Positions 35,671-43,937 of a DNA stretch of 64,000 nt are shown piece after piece (within the stretch, counting starts at the first letter, position 1; the number at the start of each line of letters is the position of its first letter). The stretch comes from JAYODW01 sp038116745 (GTDB taxonomy: Bacteria; Pseudomonadota; Gammaproteobacteria; Ga0077536). Under the pieces are notes generated by a model that did not search any database, was not told the origin of the DNA, and was given only the letters and a program-made list of their open reading frames with translations. The stretch spans positions 1 to 64,000 of the forward strand of contig JAYODW010000015.1 in NCBI GenBank assembly GCA_038116745.1. The letters run 5' to 3'. The translations under genes and the position numbers were made by a program.

Positions 35671-36087
35671 TCAGCCCGCAGCGTTGGGAAAGAAAAAAGC
35701 GATCTCCACCGCAGCCGTCTCCGGAGCATCGGAACCGTGCACGGCGTTCTCGGTGATGCTGGTAGCAAATTCAGCCCGGATAGTGCCGGGAGCCGCTTGG
35801 GCGGGATTGGTTGCTCCCATGACATCGCGATTAACCTGGATAGCGTTCTCACCCTCGAGCACCTGCACCATGATCGGCCCGGAAGCCATGAATTCAACCA
35901 GCTCGCCGAAGAACGGCTTGTCGCTGTGCACAGCGTAGAACTCGCCCGCCCGTGCGGGAGTCAGCTGCAGCATCTGCGCCTCGACAATTTTGAGGCCAGC
36001 AGCTTCGAACTTTGCGAGGATCGCTCCGATGTGGTTGTCACGCACGGCACTTGGCTTGATGATGGACAACGTGCGTTCTCTAGTCAT
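35671..36087 (-). CDS. ndk: Nucleoside diphosphate kinase
   Basis: Balances NTP pools through a phosphohistidine intermediate. 138 residues with TLSIIKPSAVRDNHIG, the active-site His in ENAVHGSD and QAAPGTIRAEF. A strong Shine-Dalgarno AAGGAGA (36098-36104 on the minus strand) lies 10 bases before the ATG. It heads the run ndk-rlmN-pilF-rodZ-hisS-yfgM-bamB-der. Confidence 0.97.
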   Translation of the reverse strand: MTRERTLSIIKPSAVRDNHIGAILAKFEAAGLKIVEAQMLQLTPARAGEFYAVHSDKPFFGELVEFMASGPIMVQVLEGENAIQVNRDVMGATNPAQAAPGTIRAEFATSITENAVHGSDAPETAAVEIAFFFPNAAG

Positions 36088-36401
36088 GGTTACACAGTCT
36101 CCTTACAGACAGTAAAAACAAGAAAAAACATTGCATTATACGCGTCTTTGCGACCAACACCGCAAGGAAACCAGTAGATCTGCGCAAAACCTCGGGGCGA
36201 CCGCCTAACTGCATGGCCTGCTGTTTTCGGATCAGCAGGAAAGACATCCCGCGCGGTCCGGATGCGGCAACTTTGAAAGACGGGCGCAACCTTCACCCCG
36301 ACACGTGAGGTGAATTTCCCCTCGAGCTGGCCGCCGGTCGGAGAAACGGGTTTCGGGTCGAAAAGCAAACAGATCCGTTGGCTGGCAAGCTCGCTGCTGC
36401 G
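36088..36401. other. Gap between sufT and ndk, carries the ndk promoter region
   Basis: 314 bases without a convincing gene. It holds the ndk ribosome binding site and a likely -10. A weak CTGCTG/CAGCAG hairpin lies at 36219-36238 without a T-run. Minus-strand open frames here (for example 36090-36368) lack a ribosome site and family resemblance. Confidence 0.5.
36135..36140 (-). promoter_or_regulatory. -10 element of probable ndk promoter
   Basis: A perfect TATAAT on the minus strand, 48 bases before the ndk ATG. No good -35 is found at 16-18 bases; TTGCGG is 19 bases upstream. The position at the head of the ndk-to-der operon supports it. Confidence 0.45.
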
Positions 36402-36944
36402 TTAGTAAAGACCGGTTTGAAGACGGGCGGCTTCGGACATCATGTCCGCGGACCAGGGAGGATCGAACACGAGTTCCACGCTCACGGTTGCGACATTCGG
36501 TACCTGTCGCACCTTCTCCCGGACATCCTCCACCAGAAACGGTCCCATTCCGCACCCTGGCGCGGTGAGCGTCATATCAATATCAATCCGATTGCCTTCT
36601 TCTTCCACCACCACCTCACAGCGGTAGATGAGTCCGAGCTCGACGATATTGATAGGTATTTCAGGGTCGTAACAGGTACTCAGCTGTTCCCAGATGAGGT
36701 CCTCATCGACTTTCCCATCTGCTCTCGCCTGCGCGTGCTCAGCCGGAGAAGGCACCACATCCATGCCCAGCGCATCGACATCTTCGGCGCGGATTCGTGC
36801 GAGATAGCCGTTGGCGTTGACCGTGACGGCACCACCAAGCGCCTGCGTAACATAAACGGCATCGCCTTCCCGCAAGGTAACAGATGACCCTTCAGGGATC
36901 AGAATCGCTGCGCAATCCCGCAGCAAAGTGACCGGTTCATTCAT
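36402..36944 (-). CDS. sufT: Fe-S cluster assembly protein SufT (MIP18 family)
   Basis: 180 residues. An N-terminal SufT-specific beta domain (LIPEGSSVTLREGDAVYVTQ) is followed by a MIP18/DUF59 domain with DPEIPINIVELGLIY, MTLTAPGCGMGPFL (conserved Cys) and VELVFDPPWSADMM. Such proteins help target clusters to apo-enzymes. It is the last gene of the suf run, 26 bases after sufS. Confidence 0.92.
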   Translation of the reverse strand: MNEPVTLLRDCAAILIPEGSSVTLREGDAVYVTQALGGAVTVNANGYLARIRAEDVDALGMDVVPSPAEHAQARADGKVDEDLIWEQLSTCYDPEIPINIVELGLIYRCEVVVEEEGNRIDIDMTLTAPGCGMGPFLVEDVREKVRQVPNVATVSVELVFDPPWSADMMSEAARLQTGLY

Positions 36945-36970
36945 AGCTGAAATCCAGAGCCTCGCACGTT

Positions 36971-38236
36971 TCAGTCCTGCAGCATTGCCCGCGCTTTTTC
37001 AATTGCGTCGAATATCCGGTCGCACTCGTCTAGGGTGTTATAGAGCGCAAACGACACACGCGCAGTCCCGCTCAGACCAAAACGTGACATCACCGGCATC
37101 GCGCAGTGATGGCCTGTTCGAATCGCCACACCGTGCAGGTCGAGCAAGGTGCCCAGATCCTGCGGATGTACGCCCTCAATATTGAAAGACAGCACAGATG
37201 ATTTGTGCTCTGCCTGTCCAATGATGCGTAGCCCGGGTACGGCGCTGGCTCGCGCGGTCGCCCGCCGCAGCAAGGCCTCTTCGTGCACCCAGGCCGCCTG
37301 TCGGTCAAGAGACCAGAAGTAGTCCAATGCGGCACCGAGACCCAGACCGCCAGCGATATTGGGCGTCCCCGCTTCAAATTTGTACGGCAGTTCGTTGTAT
37401 TCAGTCTTTTCGAAACTGACTACCTTGATCATGTCTCCGCCTCCCTGCCAGGGAGGCATCGAGTCCAGTAGCTCAGCGCGGCCGTAGAGCACACCTATCC
37501 CGGTGGGGCCCAGCGCCTTATGCCCGGAAAACGCGTAGAAGTCGCAGCCGAGCGCGCGCACATCTACAGGGACATGGATACTGGCCTGCGCGCCGTCAAC
37601 AAGCGAAATCGCCCCAGCCTGCCGCGCCAGACGCGCGATTTCTTCAACCGGCGTAATGGTGCCGAGTGCGTTTGATACGTGCGCAACGGCGACTATGCAC
37701 GTGCGCTTAGTCAGTCTGCTGGCAACGCTTTCGACCGACAGGGCGCCGTCTTCCTCAACCGGGGCGACAACCAAGTTGGCACCCACCTGTTCACACAACA
37801 TCTGCCAAGGAACGATGTTGGAGTGATGCTCCAGTTCGGAGATCAGAATCTCATCACCTCTCTGTAAACGACTCCGACCATAGCTCTGCGCAACCAGGTT
37901 GATGGACTCGGTTGTTCCGCGCGTGAACACGATCTCCTGCTCTGAGGCCGCATTCAGGAACAGTCCGACAGTGCGTCTTGCGCCCTCGTATGCCGCCGTC
38001 GCTTCTGCGCTCAGGGTATGGACGCCACGATGGATGTTCGCGTTTTCTGCGGCGTAGTACCGCGCGAGACGTTCAATCACAACATCCGGCTTTTGCGTGG
38101 TCGCTGCGTTATCGACATAAATCAGCGGCTTCCCGTGCACCGTTTGCTGCAGGATGGGAAAGTCCCTCCGCACGGCCTCCACGTCAAAGCCCGAGGTGGG
38201 CGCAAGGAGACTGGATTTAACGGAACCTGCGTTCAT
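36971..38236 (-). CDS. sufS: Cysteine desulfurase SufS (class V aminotransferase)
   Basis: PLP enzyme that takes sulfur from cysteine for cluster assembly. 421 residues. PLP-binding His and Lys are in SELEHHSNIVPWQ and FYAFSGHKALGPTGIGVLYG; the persulfide Cys is in RTGHHCAMPVM. This RxGHHCAMP form is the SufS (group II) type, not IscS. It starts in a 4-base overlap with sufD. No SufE or SufU sulfur acceptor is encoded beside it. Confidence 0.96.
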   Translation of the reverse strand: MNAGSVKSSLLAPTSGFDVEAVRRDFPILQQTVHGKPLIYVDNAATTQKPDVVIERLARYYAAENANIHRGVHTLSAEATAAYEGARRTVGLFLNAASEQEIVFTRGTTESINLVAQSYGRSRLQRGDEILISELEHHSNIVPWQMLCEQVGANLVVAPVEEDGALSVESVASRLTKRTCIVAVAHVSNALGTITPVEEIARLARQAGAISLVDGAQASIHVPVDVRALGCDFYAFSGHKALGPTGIGVLYGRAELLDSMPPWQGGGDMIKVVSFEKTEYNELPYKFEAGTPNIAGGLGLGAALDYFWSLDRQAAWVHEEALLRRATARASAVPGLRIIGQAEHKSSVLSFNIEGVHPQDLGTLLDLHGVAIRTGHHCAMPVMSRFGLSGTARVSFALYNTLDECDRIFDAIEKARAMLQD

Positions 38237-39552
38237 GCCACACCTTCAGACGGCAACAGGCTCGCCGTGCTCTCGCCCAGGAGCCGGGCCGCAAGCGCGT
38301 CCTGCAGCTCAGGCAGCGGGATCCGCTCGATAACTTGAGCTGCGAACGCATAGATCAACATGGCCCGCGCCTGTTCTTCGGCAACGCCACGGGAACGCAG
38401 ATAGAACAGGGCATCCGCGTCCAGCTCGCCGACAGTCGCCCCGTGGCTGCAACGGACGTCGTCAGCGTTGATCTGCAGTTCAGGCTTGGTGTCGATTTCC
38501 GCATCACCTGACAAAAGCAGGTTATTGCTCGCCTGCTGCGCATCAATGCCTCGTGTGGATTCAGCCACAATCACCTTGCCGTTGAACACACCACGGCTGC
38601 GCTCATCGAGCACACCCCGGTACAGCTGCTCGCTGCGCGTCTCATTCGCTAAGTGCCTGATGGTGGTGTGGTGATCAATATGGTCCTCATCTTGACCCAG
38701 GAACAATCCATTCAAACGACACCGGGCTTCACGTTCCTGCAGCGCCACATCGATATCCACACGGCAGAAACAGGCTCCGAGAACAATTGAGTCCGACTCC
38801 AGCTGGCTGCCTTCAGCCTGCCTGGCAACAACACTGCCGATGTGATCGACAGCGGTCGCGCCCTGAATCAATCGGTGATGAGACAGATATGCGTTCCGAT
38901 CAAGCGCGATCTCGGTCACCGCGTTCGTGAATCCTCCGCTTTGATCGGCACCCAGATATTCTTCAATAACGCTCAGTCGAGCGCCCTGTTGCAGTCGGAC
39001 GCTGATGCGCGGTGTTGTCATCAGCTCTGTGTCGCCCACGCTCAGAACGAGAATGTGCAGCGGCCCGTCAATGACCACACCCTCACTGACTTCAATAAGC
39101 AACCCGTCGTTCAGGGTCGCGAGATTCAACTGCGAAAAATCAGGATCCGCGGCACCCTCTCCGACCGAAACATGGCGCTGCAACTGCTGGGGCTCTCGCT
39201 CACTCAGTTGCGTAAAACTTTGCACTGTGACGCCATCAGGCAAGGCGGCACCATCAAAGTGACCGCTTAGAAATCGCCCGTTGAGCAGTATTACTTGCGT
39301 GTTACCCGTACGGACCAGGGAACGTCCGCGCAGTGCTGCGAGCGTTTCAGGCAAAATTTCGCGATCGTTCGCACCGGCGAGCCGGTAAGACAGCTCCTGA
39401 AACCGCTGCAGACTCGTGTAGCGCCAGCCCTCCTGCCTCACGGACGGCATACCCGCTCTGCGCCACAACTCCGCTGCTGCCTGTCGCTGCTTGCCGAGGC
39501 CCTCCAACGGTGCCGGGTGACCCGCCAGAAGGTCCGCCAGTGCCGTGCTCAT
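38233..39552 (-). CDS. sufD: Fe-S assembly protein SufD
   Basis: Partner of SufB and SufC in the SufBC2D scaffold. 439 residues. N-terminal helical part followed by a right-handed beta-helix; conserved DEDHIDHHTTIRHLA, SRGVFNGKVIVAES, QASNNLLLSGDAEIDTKPEL and CSHGATVGELDADALFYLRS all match SufD. It has 4-base overlaps with both sufC and sufS. Confidence 0.95.
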   Translation of the reverse strand: MSTALADLLAGHPAPLEGLGKQRQAAAELWRRAGMPSVRQEGWRYTSLQRFQELSYRLAGANDREILPETLAALRGRSLVRTGNTQVILLNGRFLSGHFDGAALPDGVTVQSFTQLSEREPQQLQRHVSVGEGAADPDFSQLNLATLNDGLLIEVSEGVVIDGPLHILVLSVGDTELMTTPRISVRLQQGARLSVIEEYLGADQSGGFTNAVTEIALDRNAYLSHHRLIQGATAVDHIGSVVARQAEGSQLESDSIVLGACFCRVDIDVALQEREARCRLNGLFLGQDEDHIDHHTTIRHLANETRSEQLYRGVLDERSRGVFNGKVIVAESTRGIDAQQASNNLLLSGDAEIDTKPELQINADDVRCSHGATVGELDADALFYLRSRGVAEEQARAMLIYAFAAQVIERIPLPELQDALAARLLGESTASLLPSEGVA

Positions 39553-40301
39553 GCAGCGGCCTCAGCGATGACCCAGTCGTAGCCCCGAGCTTCAAGCTCT
39601 AGTGCGAGATCTTTACCGCCCGACTTGATGATTCGCCCCGCCGACAGCACATGCACGAAGTCGGGCACGATGTGGTCGAGAAGCCTCTGATAATGGGTAA
39701 CCACGATAAATGAGCGCGTTTCATTGCGAAGTGCGTTCACACCCTCCGCAACCGCTTTAAGCGCGTCGATATCAAGACCGGAATCAGTCTCGTCGAGTAT
39801 GGCCAGCCGCGGTTCAAGCACACTCATCTGAAACACTTCGTTGCGCTTTTTTTCGCCGCCTGAAAATCCCTCATTGACTGGCCGATTGAGCAGACTCTCC
39901 TGCAGGCCAACCGCTTTGACGCGGTCCTTCACCAGTTTCAGAAATTCGACTGCTGAGAGCTCGCTCTCACCACGATAGGTTCGGATGCCGTTAAGCGCGG
40001 CTTTCAGCATGTAGACATTATTGACCCCGGGAATTTCCACCGGATACTGAAATGCCAGAAAAACGCCCTCGCCCGCGCGTTCTTCGGGCGCCAGATCCAG
40101 GAGGGATTTCCCATTGAAAACGGCTGTTCCGCCGGTCACCTCATAGCCGTCGCGGCCTGCCAGCACATGCGACAGAGTGCTTTTTCCGGAACCGTTAGGT
40201 CCCATGATGGCGTGGGTTTCTCCCGGCCTGATTACCAGATTGACACCGCGCAGGATTTCGTTCCCCGCGACGTTTACACGTAGGTCCTTGATTTCGAGCA
40301 T
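39549..40301 (-). CDS. sufC: Fe-S assembly ATPase SufC
   Basis: ABC-type ATPase of the SufBC2D complex. 250 residues with Walker A MGPNGSGKST, the SufC-type signature FSGGEKKRNEVFQM, Walker B LAILDETDSGLD and the H-loop VVTHYQRLL. The ATG at 40301 (MLEIKDLRVNVAG) is chosen; an in-frame start 28 codons upstream adds Ser/Arg-rich residues foreign to the family. Confidence 0.96.
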   Translation of the reverse strand: MLEIKDLRVNVAGNEILRGVNLVIRPGETHAIMGPNGSGKSTLSHVLAGRDGYEVTGGTAVFNGKSLLDLAPEERAGEGVFLAFQYPVEIPGVNNVYMLKAALNGIRTYRGESELSAVEFLKLVKDRVKAVGLQESLLNRPVNEGFSGGEKKRNEVFQMSVLEPRLAILDETDSGLDIDALKAVAEGVNALRNETRSFIVVTHYQRLLDHIVPDFVHVLSAGRIIKSGGKDLALELEARGYDWVIAEAAA

Positions 40302-40335
40302 TTTGATTCCGAATGAAAAAGGAAACGATGAGCGG

Positions 40336-41784
40336 CTAGCCGACAGCTCCCTCGAGACTGATTCCCAGCAGCTTCTGCGCCTCAACAGCGAATTCCATCG
40401 GGAGCTCTTTGAACACCTCTTTACAGAACCCGTTAACTATCATGTTGACGGCATCTTCCTGCGCGATTCCGCGGCTGCGCAGATAGAACAATTGGTCGTC
40501 GCTGATACGGGAAGTTGAAGCTTCATGCTCAACCGTGGCGCCTGGATTGAGGCATTCGATGTAGGGAAAAGTGTGGGCCTTGCACTGATCGCCGATCAGA
40601 AGCGAGTCACATTGGGTGTAATTGCGGGCGCCCTGCGCGCCCTGCGCGACACGTACCAGCCCCCGGTAAGCATTGTGACTGCGGCCGGCGGAGATCCCCT
40701 TGGACACAATAGTTGAGCGGGTGTTGCGCCCCATATGAACCATCTTGGTGCCCGTATCCGCCTGCTGCCGATTGTTTGTCAGAGCAACCGAATAGAACTC
40801 CCCCACAGAGCCCTCTCCCTTGAGCAGACAGCTTGGATACTTCCATGTGATTGCCGAGCCGGTTTCCACCTGTGTCCAGGAGATCTTCGAGCGTTCACCT
40901 CGACAGTCACCGCGCTTGGTCACAAAGTTGTAGATTCCCCCCCGGCCCTCTTCGTCTCCGGGATACCAGTTCTGCACTGTGGAGTACTTAATTTCTGCGT
41001 CGCGAAGGGCTACAAGCTCTACGACCGCAGCGTGCAGCTGATTCTCATCCCGCATCGGCGCAGTGCAGCCTTCCAGATAGCTGACGTAGCTTCCTTCATC
41101 AGCGATCACAAGCGTGCGTTCGAACTGTCCCGTATTGAGCGCGTTAATTCTGAAGTAGGTCGAGAGCTCCATCGGACAGCGGGTGTTTTTGGGGATATAT
41201 ACAAACGACCCGTCAGAAAAAACCGCGGAATTCAGCGCCGCATAGTAGTTGTCACTCTGGGGCACTACCGTGCCCAGGTAGCGTCTTACCAGCTCAGGAT
41301 GCTCCCGCGCGGCTTCGGAGAAAGAGCAGAAAATCACCCCGGCCTCAGCCAGCTTGTCGCGGAAAGTGGTGTGCACTGAAACGCTGTCGAACACAGCGTC
41401 AACCGCAACACCCGCCAGCATCTTCTGCTCTGCCAGAGGGATACCCAACTTTTCGTAAGTTTCGAGTAGTTTCGGATCGACCTCATCCAGGCTCTGCGGG
41501 CGGTCTTTCTGAGATTTAGGCGCGGCGTAGTATGAAATTGATTGCAAATCGATCGGCGGGTAGCGCAGGTTGGCCCAGTCAGGTTCACGCATTTCGAGAA
41601 AGCGCCGGAATGCGCGCAATCGCCACTCCAAAAGCCAGCCTGGCTCCTCTTTTTTCCCGGAGATCAGTCGGATTACATCCTCGTTAAGCCCGGGTGGAAC
41701 GGTGTCCTGTTCAATTTCTGTGACAAAACCAGCGGCGTATTGGCGCCCGACAAAACCCTCCAGCTCCTCCGTATTAGCGGACAT
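40336..41784 (-). CDS. sufB: Fe-S assembly scaffold SufB
   Basis: Core scaffold subunit on which clusters are built. 482 residues with KEEPGWLLEWRLRAFRRF near the N-terminus, FVYIPKNTRCPMELSTYFRI, YLEGCTAPMRDENQLHAAVV, CDSLLIGDQCKAHTFPYIE and EHEASTSRISDDQLFYLRSR. It lies 23 bases after the A-type carrier gene and 34 before sufC. Confidence 0.97.
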   Translation of the reverse strand: MSANTEELEGFVGRQYAAGFVTEIEQDTVPPGLNEDVIRLISGKKEEPGWLLEWRLRAFRRFLEMREPDWANLRYPPIDLQSISYYAAPKSQKDRPQSLDEVDPKLLETYEKLGIPLAEQKMLAGVAVDAVFDSVSVHTTFRDKLAEAGVIFCSFSEAAREHPELVRRYLGTVVPQSDNYYAALNSAVFSDGSFVYIPKNTRCPMELSTYFRINALNTGQFERTLVIADEGSYVSYLEGCTAPMRDENQLHAAVVELVALRDAEIKYSTVQNWYPGDEEGRGGIYNFVTKRGDCRGERSKISWTQVETGSAITWKYPSCLLKGEGSVGEFYSVALTNNRQQADTGTKMVHMGRNTRSTIVSKGISAGRSHNAYRGLVRVAQGAQGARNYTQCDSLLIGDQCKAHTFPYIECLNPGATVEHEASTSRISDDQLFYLRSRGIAQEDAVNMIVNGFCKEVFKELPMEFAVEAQKLLGISLEGAVG

Positions 41785-41807
41785 CAGCCGTTCCTCTGAT
41801 CTTTAAT

Positions 41808-42128
41808 CTAGAGACTGAAGCTTTCGCCGCAGCCGCAGGTTGCCGTCGCGTTAGGATTTTCAAACCGGAAGCCCTCATTCAAACCGTCACGGGCGTAATC
41901 AACTGTGGTGCCATCCAGATACTTCAGGCTCTGGTCGTCGATGATCACGGTGACGCCCTGTGTTTCGAATACCCGGTCGTGTGCCGCAATCGCGTCGGCA
42001 ATTTCCACGGTGTACATGTATCCGGAGCATCCTGTCGGCTTCACGCCCAGACGCAGTCCCTGACCAGATTCGCCTGAGACAAAACCCTTCACGTGCTGCG
42101 CTGCCCGTTCGGTTAATTCCACGGCCAT
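41808..42128 (-). CDS. A-type Fe-S carrier (SufA/IscA/ErpA family)
   Basis: 106 residues with the three conserved cysteines in KPTGCSGYMY and the C-terminal CGCGESF. A-type carriers pass clusters from the scaffold to target proteins. Its position as second gene after iscR, before sufB, suggests a SufA role; sequence alone does not separate SufA from IscA. The stop is 7 bases... the iscR stop lies 7 bases upstream of its ATG, so the two are tightly coupled. Confidence 0.92.
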   Translation of the reverse strand: MAVELTERAAQHVKGFVSGESGQGLRLGVKPTGCSGYMYTVEIADAIAAHDRVFETQGVTVIIDDQSLKYLDGTTVDYARDGLNEGFRFENPNATATCGCGESFSL

Positions 42129-42135
42129 GATGCTG

Positions 42136-42627
42136 TCAAACTCCTGCGCGGGCGGGGTTCAGTGCCACCGTCGGTTGTTTGCGATCTGCGTCTGCCGACT
42201 CGTGCCGGCGTGAGATGGGATGTGTGGTTTTGCTTTGAACCAGATTGTCCAGAGTTACGTTGCCGAGAAACTCCCGGATCTGGCAGCTCAACTCTTCCCA
42301 GAGATCATGCGTGAGACAACGATGCTCGCCCTGGCAGTTACGTTGACCACCGCAGCGAGTGGCATCTACCGTTTCGTTGACCGCGTCGATGACATCAGCC
42401 ACAGAAATTTGACCACCGGGGCGGCCGAGCTTGTATCCGCCACCCGGCCCACGCATTCCGTCTACCAAACCATTCCTGCGCAGGCGCGCGAAGAGTTGCT
42501 CGAGGTAGGACTGCGAGATTCCCTGACGCTCGGCAATCGCCGCCAGAGACACAGGACCGCGTTCGAAATGCAAGGCCAGGTCAAGCATTGCTGTCACAGC
42601 ATATCTGCCGCGTGTTGTGAGCCTCAT
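42136..42627 (-). CDS. iscR: Rrf2-family [2Fe-2S] regulator IscR
   Basis: Transcription factor that senses Fe-S status. 163 residues. The winged helix-turn-helix begins MRLTTRGRYAVTAMLDLALH with LAAIAERQGISQSYLEQLF as recognition part. Three cysteines and the His ligand are arranged as in E. coli IscR: RCGGQRNCQGEHRCLTH. It heads the suf run rather than an isc operon, and two type 1 IscR operators precede it, so negative autoregulation by the holo form is likely. Confidence 0.95.
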   Translation of the reverse strand: MRLTTRGRYAVTAMLDLALHFERGPVSLAAIAERQGISQSYLEQLFARLRRNGLVDGMRGPGGGYKLGRPGGQISVADVIDAVNETVDATRCGGQRNCQGEHRCLTHDLWEELSCQIREFLGNVTLDNLVQSKTTHPISRRHESADADRKQPTVALNPARAGV

Positions 42628-42652
42628 GCAGTTAACCCTCCGGAAGAGAATT

Positions 42653-42670
42653 CCCGACTGTAATGGTCGG
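42653..42670 (-). promoter_or_regulatory. IscR type 1 operator, proximal site
   Basis: Minus-strand CCGACCATTACAGTCGGG, matching the E. coli type 1 consensus core YYGACTRWWWYAGTCRRS except one base (C for T after GAC). It ends 26 bases before the iscR ATG and would overlap the transcription start region, so binding should repress. Confidence 0.75.
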
Positions 42671-42672
42671 TA

Positions 42673-42701
42673 ATAATCTCAAACCCGACTGTTTTGGTCA
42701 A
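42673..42701 (-). promoter_or_regulatory. iscR-suf promoter
   Basis: On the minus strand, TTGACC (5/6) is followed after 17 bases by GATTAT (4/6). The -35 is embedded in the distal IscR operator and the -10 lies between the two operators, the same geometry as the E. coli iscR promoter. Confidence 0.6.
42684..42701 (-). promoter_or_regulatory. IscR type 1 operator, distal site
   Basis: Minus-strand TTGACCAAAACAGTCGGG, again YYGAC-N6-AGTCGGG with only the base after GAC differing from consensus. It is 31 bases from the proximal site, about three helical turns, and covers the -35 box. Confidence 0.75.
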
Positions 42702-42734
42702 CTTTAGCCGCCCCTCAAGCGGCAATGCGCCTCA

Positions 42735-43466
42735 TCATTCGGACTCGGATCGCTCCGCGCTCTGACCCTCTTTATTAGGGTTAGCGGCTAGTTGCTTTTT
42801 AAGGTCGGCTATTTCGCGCTCGACATCGCGAGCGTGGTCTAGCAGCGAGTCAAGCGCCTGCGATACCGGATCCGGCATGTTCCTCGCCTCTCCGTACGCG
42901 TCAAATCCGATGCGGCGCGCTGTTTCTTCCCGCAGTGCGAAGGTCGAGCTGACGGGGCCGAGAACCACTTTTCCCGGCACCCCCACGATGGTCGTGCCAG
43001 GCTCGACATCGCGCACCACAACGGCATTGGATCCGATGCGGGCGTTATCGCCCACGGTGATCGGGCCGAGCACCTTCGCCCCAGCGCCGATCACGACGCC
43101 ATTCAGCAAAGTCGGATGCCGCTTGCCCTTTTCCCAGCTTGTGCCTCCCAGCGTCACGCCATGGTAGAGCGTGCAGTCGTCACCGATTTCGGCCGTCTCT
43201 CCAATGACCACTCCCATCCCGTGGTCGATAAAAAAGCGCCGGCCGATCTGGGCGCCTGGATGGATCTCGATACCGGTGAGAAATCTCCCAAAATGCGATA
43301 CGAGCCGCGCAAGCCAGCGCAGCCCGAAGCCCCACAAACTGTGGCTGATTCGGTAAATGAGGACAGCGTGCAATCCCGGATAGCAGGTCAGGATTTCGAG
43401 TGTGTGCCTGGCTGCCGGATCCCGGGCGAAAACGGAGTTGATGTCTTCACGGAGCCGATCGAACAT
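42735..43466 (-). CDS. cysE: Serine O-acetyltransferase
   Basis: Makes O-acetylserine, the carbon skeleton for cysteine. 243 residues with left-handed beta-helix hexapeptide repeats: GIEIHPGAQIGRRFFIDHGM, GETAEIGDDCTLYHGVTLGG (catalytic His/Asp) and GAGAKVLGPITVGDNARIG. The ATG at 43466 (MFDRLREDI) is preferred to one three codons upstream. This is the short CysE form found beside isc clusters. It lies 107 bases upstream of iscR; the cysteine it feeds is the sulfur source for SufS. Confidence 0.94.
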   Translation of the reverse strand: MFDRLREDINSVFARDPAARHTLEILTCYPGLHAVLIYRISHSLWGFGLRWLARLVSHFGRFLTGIEIHPGAQIGRRFFIDHGMGVVIGETAEIGDDCTLYHGVTLGGTSWEKGKRHPTLLNGVVIGAGAKVLGPITVGDNARIGSNAVVVRDVEPGTTIVGVPGKVVLGPVSSTFALREETARRIGFDAYGEARNMPDPVSQALDSLLDHARDVEREIADLKKQLAANPNKEGQSAERSESE

Positions 43467-43613
43467 GATGGTCACCTTAAGCGTCAGAGCCGATCGCGGC
43501 CGGCAATGTTACCCGATTGGATCGAACGCAACGCGTTTGCTGGCGCTGTCTGGTGCGGCTCAGAACGCAGCAGCCCCGGTCTCACCGCAGATTAATCAAG
43601 GATTTCGAAGAAC

Positions 43614-43856
43614 GTGACAGGCAAAGATAGAAGCGCTCCAAATGAGGAAGAGCAACAGACGCTCGGTGTACGCGAGGTCATCGCTAGCATCATGGCCGCG
43701 GGTCTGGGCGTCCAGAGTAAGGCCAACAGGGAGCGCGATTTCAAACGCGGCAAAGCGTGGCAGTACGTGGTTGCGGGCCTTCTGGCTACCCTTGTTTTCA
43801 TTCTCGGCGTGTTCGGCGTGGTTCAGCTGGTTCTAGGGCTGACCTCGCAGGGGTGA
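43614..43856 (+). CDS. DUF2970 small membrane protein
   Basis: 80 residues, GTG start at 43614. The conserved pattern VIASIMAAGLGVQSKANRERD followed by FKRGK and one C-terminal membrane helix (about 50-76, VVAGLLATLVFILGVFGVVQ) matches DUF2970. Function unknown. It is divergent from cysE and converges on valS, which ends 82 bases downstream. Confidence 0.8.
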   Translation: MTGKDRSAPNEEEQQTLGVREVIASIMAAGLGVQSKANRERDFKRGKAWQYVVAGLLATLVFILGVFGVVQLVLGLTSQG

Positions 43857-43937
43857 ACTCCGCGGCTGAAGATTGACCCGAGCCTCGCTCTGCCCGTCCG
43901 CAGTCACCCAGCTCCTCGCTCGGCCGGCCTCCTGCGG

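Noticed and set aside
34988..35938. 316-codon plus-strand frame across rlmN and ndk
   Set aside because: Spans two conserved genes on the other strand and their gap; no independent support.
36219..36238. CTGCTG/CAGCAG hairpin after sufT as a terminator
   Set aside because: Weak stem and no T-run on the minus strand.
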